Of a stretch of DNA of 19,355 nucleotides, positions 13,782-19,355 are shown piece after piece. Each line of letters begins with the position of its first letter. The stretch's first letter is position 1. The translations under genes and the position numbers were made by a program. The notes under the pieces are model-generated. The model did no database searches and had not been told where the DNA came from. It was given only the letters and a program-made list of their open reading frames with translations. Source of the stretch: RGIG6375 sp964472725 (GTDB lineage Bacteria; Bacillota; Clostridia; Oscillospirales; Oscillospiraceae); assembly GCA_964472725.1 (NCBI GenBank), contig CAYYLZ010000036.1, positions 1 to 19,355 of the forward strand. Reading direction: 5' to 3'.

Positions 13782-13954
13782 ACCTTCTCCTTGAGGATAA
13801 GTGAGCGCCCAAATCTTTGGTTTGGTATCGCGAACTTATGCTCTGGAGTAGAAGGTGTCCCGAAGGGACGGATGAGATGGCCGCCGTAAGGCGGAAAATA
13901 TGCGGTAATGCCCATCATCCACCGCTGATGCGGTCCCCCTTCCTCCGAGGGGGA
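13782..13954. repeat. Hairpin-rich dispersed-type repeat (REP/MITE-like), no gene
   Basis: A compact chain of inverted repeats fills this non-coding stretch. Arms 13782-13790 pair with 13847-13856 around further pairing (ATAAGT with ACTTAT, CCAAA with TTTGG). A 5-bp hairpin lies at 13857-13869. GGATGAGATGG (13870-13880) pairs with CCATCATCC (13912-13920) around a CCGCC-GTAA-GGCGG hairpin (13881-13894). Then come ACCGC-TGAT-GCGGT (13921-13934) and a TCCCCC/GGGGGA stem (13934-13954). Such chains resemble short interspersed repeats common in Oscillospirales genomes, though I cannot search for copies. The open frame through it on the plus strand has no ribosome binding site and no protein-like composition. 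The 13747-13781 stretch before it shows nothing I can name. Confidence 0.55.
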
Positions 13955-13986
13955 AGATTAAAAATTGCGCCGAATAGCAAAAGAAA

Positions 13987-14014
13987 ACGGCGGCAGTCCT
14001 GCGACTGCCGCCGT
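13987..14014 (-). terminator. Intrinsic terminator of hisS-aspS
   Basis: A perfect 12-bp stem (13987-13998 with 14003-14014) with a 4-nt loop is followed on the minus strand by TTTTCTTTTGC-like sequence. It sits 7 bp after the stop codon of the leftover aspS tail (14021), which is the distance expected for the original aspS 3' end. The intact aspS now reaches it only through about 210 bp of inserted and duplicated DNA. Confidence 0.85.
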
Positions 14015-14020
14015 AATATT

Positions 14021-14096
14021 TTATTCTTCTTCCTTCTTGGCGCAGACGATGTTCAGCTCATCAAGCTGCTTCTGCTCTACGAAGCCGGGAGCGTTT
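14021..14096 (-). pseudogene. Leftover second copy of the aspS 3' end
   Basis: On the minus strand this reads NAPGFVEQKQLDELNIVCAKKEEE and then stop, in the same frame as the intact AspRS C-terminus, NAPGYVEQKQLDELNIACTK followed by KEENAE. The DNA of 14030-14095 matches 14241-14306 at 61 of 66 positions, a direct repeat offset by 211 bp. The changes are conservative (Y/F, A/V, T/A), so both ends look like they were once functional. Upstream homology stops near 14096 and there is no start codon, so it is a fragment. Being next to the terminator, it is probably the original gene end. Confidence 0.8.
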
Positions 14097-14225
14097 CGTC
14101 GCCGCAAGCTTTATATCTCTCGCCTCGCCGCGGGCGGCAAGGCTCGCTCATTCCGCTGCGGTTCCTCTCCCCATCGCGACCACTTCGTTGGGGCGCGCCG
14201 GGGACCCCCTTTTGATGATGAACGC
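14097..14225. repeat. GC-rich inserted segment between the two aspS 3' ends
   Basis: These 129 bp separate the duplicated aspS tails. They contain no plausible gene, but are rich in short self-complementary runs (GCCGCGGGCGGC, GGGGACCCCC, CCCCA with TGGGG). The right edge, ATGATGAACGC (14215-14225), touches the aspS stop codon and is the exact reverse complement of 14302-14312 inside aspS. Composition and position suggest a short repeat or the remnant of a larger insertion; no transposase, integrase or clear terminal repeats are visible. Confidence 0.5.
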
Positions 14226-16010
14226 TTATTCAGCGTTTTCTTCCTTCTTGGTGCAGGCGATGTTCAGCTCATCAAGCTGCTTCTGCTCTACATAACCGGG
14301 AGCGTTCATCATAACGTCCTGGGCGTTCTTGTTCATGGGGAAGGGGATTATCTCACGAATGGAGTCCTCGCCGGCAAGGAGCATTACCATGCGGTCTACG
14401 CCGGGGGCAATGCCTGCGTGGGGAGGTGCGCCGTAGGTGAAAGCGTTGTACATGGCGGGGAACTTGCTCTTTACGTCCTCTTCGCCAAGGCGGACAAGCT
14501 GGAAGGCCTCCAGCATGATCTCGGGGTCGTGGTTACGGACGGCGCCGGAGGAAAGCTCAACGCCGTTGCAGACCAGGTCGTACTGGAATGCGGTGATGGC
14601 AAGAGGATCAGCCTCACCTGCGGCTGCCTTCTTGAGTATCTCAAGACCGCCGTTGGGCATGGAGAAGGGATTGTGGCAGAATTCCAGCTCGCCGGACTCC
14701 TCACCGATCTCGTACATGGGGAAGTCAACTATCCAACAGAACTCGTAGCGTTCCTTGTCCATGTGCTTGGGGCAGAATGCGCCCAGCTTGTTGCGGAGAA
14801 CGCCTGCGGTTTTCTGAGCGGCCAGCTTCTTGCCGGAGGTAAGGCCGACGAAACAACCCTTTTCAAGGCCGAGAGCGGCAACGACCTGCTCCTTGATGGG
14901 CTGGACGAACTTGGCGATACCGCCTACGATCTCGCCGTTTTCGTCGTAGCGGAACCAGTATGCCTTGTTGCCGGACTGAACTTCGACCTCGTTGCAGAGA
15001 GCGTCGATCTGTTTGCGGGTGCCTTCAAACTCGGTGACAACGATAGCCTTTACGGTGTTGCCCTCGAAGGGGCCGAAGCCGCAGCCGCCCAGCAGCTCGC
15101 TTGCGTCCTGAACGGTCAGGTCGATACGCAGGTCGGGCTTGTCGGAGCCGTACTTATCCATGGACTCGAGGTAGGGAATACGGACGAAGGGAGCCTCGGA
15201 GGCAATGTTGTAGGTGCCGTACTTGGCGAAAATGGGAGGCAGCACGCGCTCGAGAACGGAGAATACGTCCTCCTGATTTGCGAATGCCATTTCCATATCC
15301 AGCTGATAGAACTCGCCGGGGGAACGGTCGCCGCGTGCGTCCTCATCACGGAAGCAGGGGGCGATCTGGAAATAACGGTCGAAGCCGGAGGCCATCAGCA
15401 GCTGCTTGAACTGCTGGGGGGCCTGGGGCAGGGCGTAGAACTTGCCGGGGTGCTTGCGGGAGGGAACCAGATAGTCACGTGCGCCCTCGGGGGAGGAAGC
15501 GGTGAGAATGGGGGTGGTTATCTCCATGAAGCCCTCGCTGATCATTGCGGCGCGGAGAGCGGCAACCACGTTGCTGCGGAGAATGATGTTGCTCTTGACC
15601 TCGGGGTTGCGCAGGTCAAGGTAGCGGTACTTAAGACGCTGCATCTCGTCTGCCTCGCGGCTGCGGTTTATCTGGAAGGGCAGCTCGTTGTGGCGGCAGC
15701 GGCCGAGGATTTCAACCTTCGCGGGAACGACCTCGATATCGCCGGTGGCCTGATTGGGGTTCTTGCTGTCACGCTCGCGGACAACGCCCTCAACGGAGAT
15801 GGTGGACTCCTTGTTGATGGCCTTGAAGGTGTTTACCATGTCCTCGGTATCTGCAACTACCTGAGTGGTGCCGTAGAAGTCGCGGACAACTACGAAAGCG
15901 AGGCTTGCGGATACTACGCGGACGTTTTCCATCCAGCCGCAAATCTTGACCTGCTGGCCGACGTGCTCCATGCGAAGCTCATTACAGTTATGGGTACGGT
16001 TCTGAACCAT
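14226..16010 (-). CDS. aspS: Aspartyl-tRNA synthetase
   Basis: The 594-residue bacterial-type class IIb synthetase attaches aspartate to tRNA-Asp. The N-terminal OB-fold anticodon domain (about 1-105) starts MVQNRTHNCNEL and includes KICGWMENVR. The catalytic core has motif 2 around FRDED (220-224) followed by GEFYQLDMEM. The bacterial insertion (GAD) domain lies in the middle, and motif 3 is GVDRMVMLLAGEDSIREIIP (537-556). The ATG at 16010 is chosen because GGAG (complement of 16020-16023) precedes it by 9 nt; the upstream in-frame TTG overlaps that site. It is second in the hisS-aspS operon, 31 bp after hisS, and so is governed by the T-box at 17328-17561. Its last 22 or so codons are duplicated downstream, suggesting the 3' end was replaced by recombination. 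Confidence 0.97.
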   Translation of the reverse strand: MVQNRTHNCNELRMEHVGQQVKICGWMENVRVVSASLAFVVVRDFYGTTQVVADTEDMVNTFKAINKESTISVEGVVRERDSKNPNQATGDIEVVPAKVEILGRCRHNELPFQINRSREADEMQRLKYRYLDLRNPEVKSNIILRSNVVAALRAAMISEGFMEITTPILTASSPEGARDYLVPSRKHPGKFYALPQAPQQFKQLLMASGFDRYFQIAPCFRDEDARGDRSPGEFYQLDMEMAFANQEDVFSVLERVLPPIFAKYGTYNIASEAPFVRIPYLESMDKYGSDKPDLRIDLTVQDASELLGGCGFGPFEGNTVKAIVVTEFEGTRKQIDALCNEVEVQSGNKAYWFRYDENGEIVGGIAKFVQPIKEQVVAALGLEKGCFVGLTSGKKLAAQKTAGVLRNKLGAFCPKHMDKERYEFCWIVDFPMYEIGEESGELEFCHNPFSMPNGGLEILKKAAAGEADPLAITAFQYDLVCNGVELSSGAVRNHDPEIMLEAFQLVRLGEEDVKSKFPAMYNAFTYGAPPHAGIAPGVDRMVMLLAGEDSIREIIPFPMNKNAQDVMMNAPGYVEQKQLDELNIACTKKEENAE

Positions 16011-16041
16011 ATTTATCAACTCCAAAATTTATTTTTATATT

Positions 16042-17270
16042 TTAGCGGTCATTGATGGGGGCAAGCTGGGCACTGTGAGCAATAGCGGCTGCTATTTCCG
16101 CGGCAGCGTCCTCGAGGGAAAGCAGCTTCTGTTCGCCGGTGGTCATGTTCTTGAGAGAAACGGACTGCTGGGCGATCTCGTCCTCGCCGAGGAAGGCCGC
16201 AAAGGGAACCTTCAGCTTGTCGGCGTAGGCCATCTTCTGCTTGAACTTCTTCTGCTCGGTGTAAAGCTGGGTGCGAATACCCTTGGCGCGAAGCTCGGTT
16301 GCCATGGCAATGGCGGGAGCAAGGTCGTCGGTCATGGGAATAAGGAGCACATCGGCGGGAGCGGTGTTCATCTCGTCGTTAAGGTAGCCCTGATCCTCCA
16401 GGACGAAGAACAGGCGTGTAAGACCGATGGAAATGCCCACGCCGGGCAGCTGCTTGTCGGTGTAATACTCGGCCAGGTTGTCGTAGCGTCCGCCGGAGCA
16501 GATGGAACCGATCTCGGGGTGGTCGAGCATGGTGGTTTCGTAGACGGTGCCGGTGTAGTAGTCAAGGCCACGGGCGATGGTCAGGTCAACCGCGAAGTGA
16601 GTTTCAGGCACGCCGAAGGCGGCAAGGTACTTGGTAACGGTGTTCAGCTCGTCAAGACCAAGGTCGAAAAGCTCGTGACGGCCACGATAGCCCTCAAGAG
16701 CGGAAAGAACTTCCGCGTTGGAGCCGGTGATGGCGATGAACTTCAGGATCTCGTCTGCCTGCCCGGCGGTAAGACCTATTTCCTCGGCGGTGAGCNNNNN
16801 NNNNNTCCCAGTGCGGTGAAGGCCCTGTAAATGATGGAGGGTATCTCCGCCTCGTTGGAGATATCCAGCTTGCCGTCGCCGATGATGTCGATATCAGCCT
16901 GATAGAACTCACGGAAGCGTCCTCGCTGGGCGCGCTCGCCGCGGTATACCTTGCCTATCTGGAAGCGGCGGAAGGGAAAGGACAGATTGGAATAATTCTG
17001 CGCCACATACTTTGCGAGAGGTACGGTGAGGTCGAAACGAAGGGAAAGGTCGGTGTCACCCTTCATGAAGCGGTATATCTGCTTTTCGGTCTCGCCGCCG
17101 CCCTTGGCAAGAAGCACCTCGGAGGACTCGATGAGGGGAGTATCCAGCGCGGTGAAGCCGTAGAGGGCGTAAATCTTTTTCAGTGTGTCGGCCATGCGGT
17201 CGAACTGTACCTGTCTGGCGGGGAGCAGCTCCATGAAGCCGGACAGAGTGCGGGGCTGTACTTTAGCCAT
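16042..17270 (-). CDS. hisS: Histidyl-tRNA synthetase, interrupted by an assembly gap
   Basis: This class II synthetase charges tRNA-His. The N-terminal part (155 codons before the gap) has SGFMELLPARQVQFDRM, RFDLTVPLAKYVAQN and motif 2 GKVYRGERAQRGRFREFYQA, which is closer to the archaeal/eukaryotic-like HisRS pattern than to the E. coli form. After the gap come IARGLDYYTGTVYE, CSGGRYDNL, GVGISIGLTRL and a C-terminal anticodon-binding domain. The two parts are in different frames across 10 Ns. The visible parts total 405 residues and the insertion-domain start is missing. The ATG at 17270 follows AAGGAG with 9-nt spacing. It is first in the operon with aspS under an Asp-type T-box. The frame break is judged an assembly artefact, not a mutation. 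Confidence 0.93.
16796..16805. other. Run of 10 Ns, scaffold gap inside hisS
   Basis: For an intact gene the missing length must leave remainder 2 when divided by 3, because 155 whole codons end at 16806 and one base precedes the next in-frame codon at 16794. Ten does not fit, so the Ns are a placeholder. Compared with HisRS of this type, I estimate roughly 30-45 codons are missing. Confidence 0.95.
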
Positions 17271-17289
17271 GTTATATTTCTCCTTTGTA

Positions 17290-17310
17290 AATTGAGAATT
17301 GAGAATTGAT
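17290..17310. repeat. Short tandem repeat, three 7-bp units
   Basis: AATTGAG occurs at 17290-17296 and 17297-17303, followed by AATTGAT at 17304-17310. It lies between the T-box terminator and the hisS ribosome binding site. Such runs can vary in length by slippage and would change the leader length by 7 nt; no function is evident. Confidence 0.7.
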
Positions 17311-17327
17311 AATGCGCGGCGGGGAAC

Positions 17328-17367
17328 AAAAAAACGCTATCGTCCCCATGTATTGGGACGATAGCGT
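17328..17367 (-). terminator. T-box regulated terminator
   Basis: A perfect 13-bp stem (17334-17346 with 17355-17367) with an 8-nt loop is followed on the minus strand by a run of six to seven U (complement of 17328-17334). Its 5' arm contains the CCC that the antiterminator captures, so the two folds are mutually exclusive. Confidence 0.92.
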
Positions 17368-17561
17368 AAGCGCTTCGTGGTGCCACCCAATTTCGGCTCA
17401 TGCTGAGCCCTTTGGCCTTCTGGTGCGGGAAGGGAACCGCCTCCGTTTCCGAAGCCGCTGGTAACGCTGTCTTCGCCGGCTCCTGTCCCTGAGACCCTCT
17501 CAGCCTTGGGGCCCTTCTCTGTCGGGCGGTGCTCCGGCTACTAATGCGCCGTCAACGCGGT
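17328..17561 (-). ncRNA. T-box riboswitch, tRNA-Asp type, controlling hisS-aspS
   Basis: The leader carries the T-box core GGGTGGCACCACG (complement of 17376-17388), a preceding Stem III hairpin GGCUCA-GCA-UGAGCC (17395-17409), and a Stem I with the AGUA and AGAGA motifs. The probable specifier loop reads GAAGACA between CCGGC and GCG, with codon GAC (17471-17469, Asp) followed by a purine. The TGGC of the T-box bulge pairs with tRNA ending GCCA, so discriminator G, as in tRNA-Asp; tRNA-His has C there. AUUGGG (17391-17386) can pair with CCCAAU (17357-17352), which is part of the terminator, giving the antiterminator. Uncharged tRNA-Asp should therefore allow read-through into hisS and aspS. 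Confidence 0.93.
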
Positions 17562-17567
17562 GGGATT

Positions 17568-17596
17568 ATCCTATATTAAAAGGTGTGAAAAGTCAA
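17568..17596 (-). promoter_or_regulatory. Promoter of the T-box-hisS-aspS operon
   Basis: Minus strand: -35 TTGACT (complement of 17591-17596, five of six), 17-bp spacer, -10 TAGGAT (complement of 17568-17573, four of six). The predicted start is near 17561, just ahead of Stem I. It lies 12 bp after the mgsA stop codon, and no terminator separates mgsA from it. Confidence 0.65.
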
Positions 17597-17607
17597 GTTA
17601 AAAGAAT

Positions 17608-18006
17608 TTACTTGGGGTTTACGATATCTCGCCATGCAAGGTCGCCGCGCTGGAGACCGAGGACGAGAACTTCGGCGGTGGCGATATTGGAGGCGAAGGG
17701 AATGGAGTGCTGGTCGCAGGCCTTTGCGATGAGGTTAAGCTCCTCGGTGTACTCGGGAGCCTGAGGATCGCAGAAGAAAAGGACAAGGTCGATCTCGTTG
17801 TAGGCGATTCTTGCGGCTATCTGCTGAGCGCCGCCCTGCTTGCGGGACATATAGGTGGAAACCTTGAGGCCGGTAGCGTCGGAAATAAGATGGCCGGTGC
17901 TGGCGGTGGAGCAGAGATTGTTGCCGGAGAGGATACCGCAGTATGCGATGCAGAACTGAACCATCAGTTCCTTCTTGTTGTCATGGGCTATCAGTGCGAT
18001 GTTCAT
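17608..18006 (-). CDS. mgsA: Methylglyoxal synthase homologue with altered active site
   Basis: The 132-residue protein is full length for methylglyoxal synthase, which converts dihydroxyacetone phosphate to methylglyoxal as a bypass of lower glycolysis. Family features are IALIAHD with His8-Asp9, STASTGHLISDATGL (phosphate-binding region), GGAQQIAARI, LVLFFCDP with Asp80, and IPFASNIATAEVLV. However, the catalytic base, Asp71 in E. coli (GGDQQ), is Ala60 here. The conserved PHxxD that supplies His98 and Asp101 in E. coli is replaced by EYTEEL. Activity is therefore doubtful, and the fold may have another role. The ATG at 18006 follows GGGAGG with 8-nt spacing; an extension to 18147 is rejected because it overlaps minD and is low complexity. 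It is co-transcribed with minD, 28 bp apart. Confidence 0.85.
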   Translation of the reverse strand: MNIALIAHDNKKELMVQFCIAYCGILSGNNLCSTASTGHLISDATGLKVSTYMSRKQGGAQQIAARIAYNEIDLVLFFCDPQAPEYTEELNLIAKACDQHSIPFASNIATAEVLVLGLQRGDLAWRDIVNPK

Positions 18007-18034
18007 ATATGAAGCCTCCCTTGAGAGAAATTGT

Positions 18035-18772
18035 TTACTTGGGAATGGTGACCCGCTCCCCGTCAATGCGGCGGGCGATGCGGTCAAATGCGGAAAGAGC
18101 GCCGCATTCCTTTGAAAGCGCCAACGGCTTCTGCGCCGCGGCGGCAAGAATGACCTGCCTGTCCTCGGGGACTATGCCCAGCAGCCTTGCGCCGATGGAG
18201 TCAACCGCGTCGTCGATGGTCTGCTTTGTGCGGGAAAGAATACTCTTGCGCACTCTGTTTACCACAAGGCGGATATCCTCCATGCCCATCTCCTTAAGCT
18301 CCATTACCACCCTGCCGGAATCGCGGCAGCTGGAGGGGTCGGAGGCGGAGATGATAAGGGCGCAGTCCGCGGCGGCAGCGGCGGCGGTGAAGCCGGAGCC
18401 GAGACCTGCGGGGGAGTCGATGATGCAGTAATCGAAAATATCCTTTGCAAAGCGGATAAGTCGGGTAAGACCCGCCGCCTCCTCGGTGGAGGTGATGGGG
18501 TCAACGGGCGCTGTCAGGAAGAAAAGACGGGGAAGCTGGGGGTGGGGGATAACGGCGGCGTCGAGACCGCAGCGGGCGCTTATTACGTCGCCGAAGTCGA
18601 AAACCGCCTTGTCGGACAGACCGAGACAGAGGTCGAGGTTTTTCAGCCCCGCGTCAGCGTCTATGCACAGAACGGTCTTTCCGGCCAAAGCCAGGCAGGA
18701 GGAGATGGCCGCCGTAGCGGTGGTCTTTCCGGTGCCTCCCTTGCCGGAGGCGATAACTATGGCTTTGCCCAT
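18035..18772 (-). CDS. minD: MinD/ParA-type ATPase, MinD-like
   Basis: A 245-residue P-loop ATPase of the MinD/ParA group, the ATP-driven switch that places the division site. The deviant Walker A is GKGGTGKTT (10-18, with signature Lys11), followed by CIDADAGLKNLDLCLGL, which is typical of MinD, and YCIIDSPAGLG. The C-terminus ends IARRIDGERVTIPK and lacks the obvious amphipathic membrane-targeting helix of standard MinD, so membrane binding is uncertain. Two adjacent ATGs exist; the one at 18772 is chosen for its 5-nt spacing to AAAGGAGG (complement of 18778-18785). It has its own promoter. In Clostridia, minD often sits with minC, minE, rodA and mgsA after the PBP2 gene. Here only minD and mgsA follow, and no minC is visible. 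Confidence 0.86.
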   Translation of the reverse strand: MGKAIVIASGKGGTGKTTATAAISSCLALAGKTVLCIDADAGLKNLDLCLGLSDKAVFDFGDVISARCGLDAAVIPHPQLPRLFFLTAPVDPITSTEEAAGLTRLIRFAKDIFDYCIIDSPAGLGSGFTAAAAAADCALIISASDPSSCRDSGRVVMELKEMGMEDIRLVVNRVRKSILSRTKQTIDDAVDSIGARLLGIVPEDRQVILAAAAQKPLALSKECGALSAFDRIARRIDGERVTIPK

Positions 18773-18823
18773 CATTTCCTCCTTTCGGATAAATCGCATT
18801 GGCGATTATTTCCTCATCTGAGA

Positions 18824-18852
18824 ATTATACACAAAAATACAGATTTTTTCAA
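18824..18852 (-). promoter_or_regulatory. Promoter of minD-mgsA
   Basis: Minus strand: -35 TTGAAA (complement of 18847-18852, five of six), 17-bp spacer, perfect -10 TATAAT (complement of 18824-18829). The predicted start is near 18817, about 45 nt before the minD ATG. It allows transcription of minD-mgsA independent of the PBP gene upstream. Confidence 0.75.
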
Positions 18853-18884
18853 TAGGTTTACACGGTTAGGAACAAAAAACCTTC

Positions 18885-19355
18885 TTATTTCAGCAGGGAA
18901 TTTTCTGTTTCCACGGAATTGTTGTCGGCCTTGGCAGCCAGCCAGTAGTCGAATACCTCCTTGGCTATCTGCGCGCCGATAGCACCGGCACTGCCGCCCT
19001 CGATAACTACGGAAACGGCTATCTCGGGCTGGTCATAGGGTGCGAAGGCGATAAAAACAGCGTTGTTTATCTGGTTTTCGCCCAGCTGTACGGTGCCGGT
19101 CTTGGAGGCTACGTCCACCTGATAGCGTCCAAAAACGCCGGAGGGGGAGCCGTATTTGGAAACGTAGAGCATGCCGAGCTTTACGGCGTTGAAATACTCC
19201 TGCTCGGCCTCGACCTTGCTGAGTACCTGAGGGGTGTAGGACTCAACGAGGGTGGAATTATCGTAGCTCTTGACGCACTTGAGCAGGTGAGCGGAGTATC
19301 GGGTGCCGTTGGAGGCGATGGTAGCCGCGTAGGAAGCAAGCTGCATGGGGGTGAA
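18885..19355 (-). CDS. mrdA: Class B penicillin-binding protein (PBP2/MrdA type), C-terminal part, cut by window edge
   Basis: The last 156 residues of a transpeptidase that cross-links peptidoglycan, probably in the elongation machinery. The fragment begins FTPMQLASYAATIASNGTRY, the conserved helix before the active-site cleft. It contains the third transpeptidase motif KTGT (in DVASKTGTVQLG), then NNAVFIAFAPYDQPEIAVSVVIEGG, a typical closing strand. The SxxK and SxN motifs lie outside the window. Its position just before minD and mgsA matches the mreBCD-mrdA-min-mgsA cluster of Clostridia, which favours PBP2 over a division PBP. The 112-bp gap to minD holds the minD promoter and no clear terminator. 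Confidence 0.88.
   Translation of the reverse strand, partial: FTPMQLASYAATIASNGTRYSAHLLKCVKSYDNSTLVESYTPQVLSKVEAEQEYFNAVKLGMLYVSKYGSPSGVFGRYQVDVASKTGTVQLGENQINNAVFIAFAPYDQPEIAVSVVIEGGSAGAIGAQIAKEVFDYWLAAKADNNSVETENSLLK

Noticed and set aside
13817..14215. 132-codon plus-strand frame through the repeat region
   Set aside because: Runs through hairpin repeats, the terminator and the aspS remnant in reverse; Arg/Ser/Pro-rich low-complexity product with no ribosome binding site.
13965..16055. Very long open frame (696 codons) on the plus strand opposite aspS
   Set aside because: It is the antisense shadow of aspS and continues into the repeat region. Composition is Val/Leu/Gly-rich as expected from reverse reading of biased codons, and it has no ribosome binding site.

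Overview
The window looks like a chromosomal segment of a gut-type Clostridia bacterium, probably Oscillospirales. This is inferred from gene content and order, Gram-positive type ribosome binding sites and promoters, an Asp T-box and the zinc-type L28. Nearly all of it is housekeeping DNA. A run of 10 Ns inside hisS marks it as a draft or metagenome scaffold.

Layout. 1-1050 (minus): rpsO then pnp (5' part only), driven by a clear promoter. The 350-bp gap between them holds several long stems whose imperfect pairs all become G-U only in the minus-strand RNA. 1105-1539 (minus): a DUF3237 protein, divergent from 1679-5947 (plus), a tight operon of ymdB (2',3'-cyclic nucleotide phosphodiesterase), a YhaO/SbcD-like nuclease and a YhaN/SbcC-like ATPase with a membrane hairpin. 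6097-7557 (plus): a YjiH-family membrane protein, ended by a shared bidirectional terminator. 7620-11660 (minus): spermidine/putrescine transporter potA-potB-potCD, with permease PotC and binding protein PotD fused. 11775-12740 (minus): RluA-family pseudouridine synthase. 12915-13103 (plus): rpmB. 13212-13746: two divergent small proteins of unknown function.

13747-14225 is the only accessory-looking stretch. It holds a hairpin-rich repeat, the aspS terminator, a diverged leftover copy of the aspS 3' end, and 129 bp of GC-rich inserted sequence. Then (minus) come hisS-aspS, controlled by a T-box riboswitch whose specifier (GAC) and acceptor-pairing base (C, matching discriminator G) both indicate tRNA-Asp. 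Upstream on the same strand are mgsA, a MinD-like ATPase and the C-terminus of a PBP2-type transpeptidase, which is the usual Clostridia cell-shape cluster.

The best leads for something undescribed are the structured rpsO-pnp RNA, the duplicated aspS tail with its insert, and an MgsA homologue that appears to have lost three active-site residues. I saw no CRISPR array, tRNA, rRNA, transposase or phage gene.
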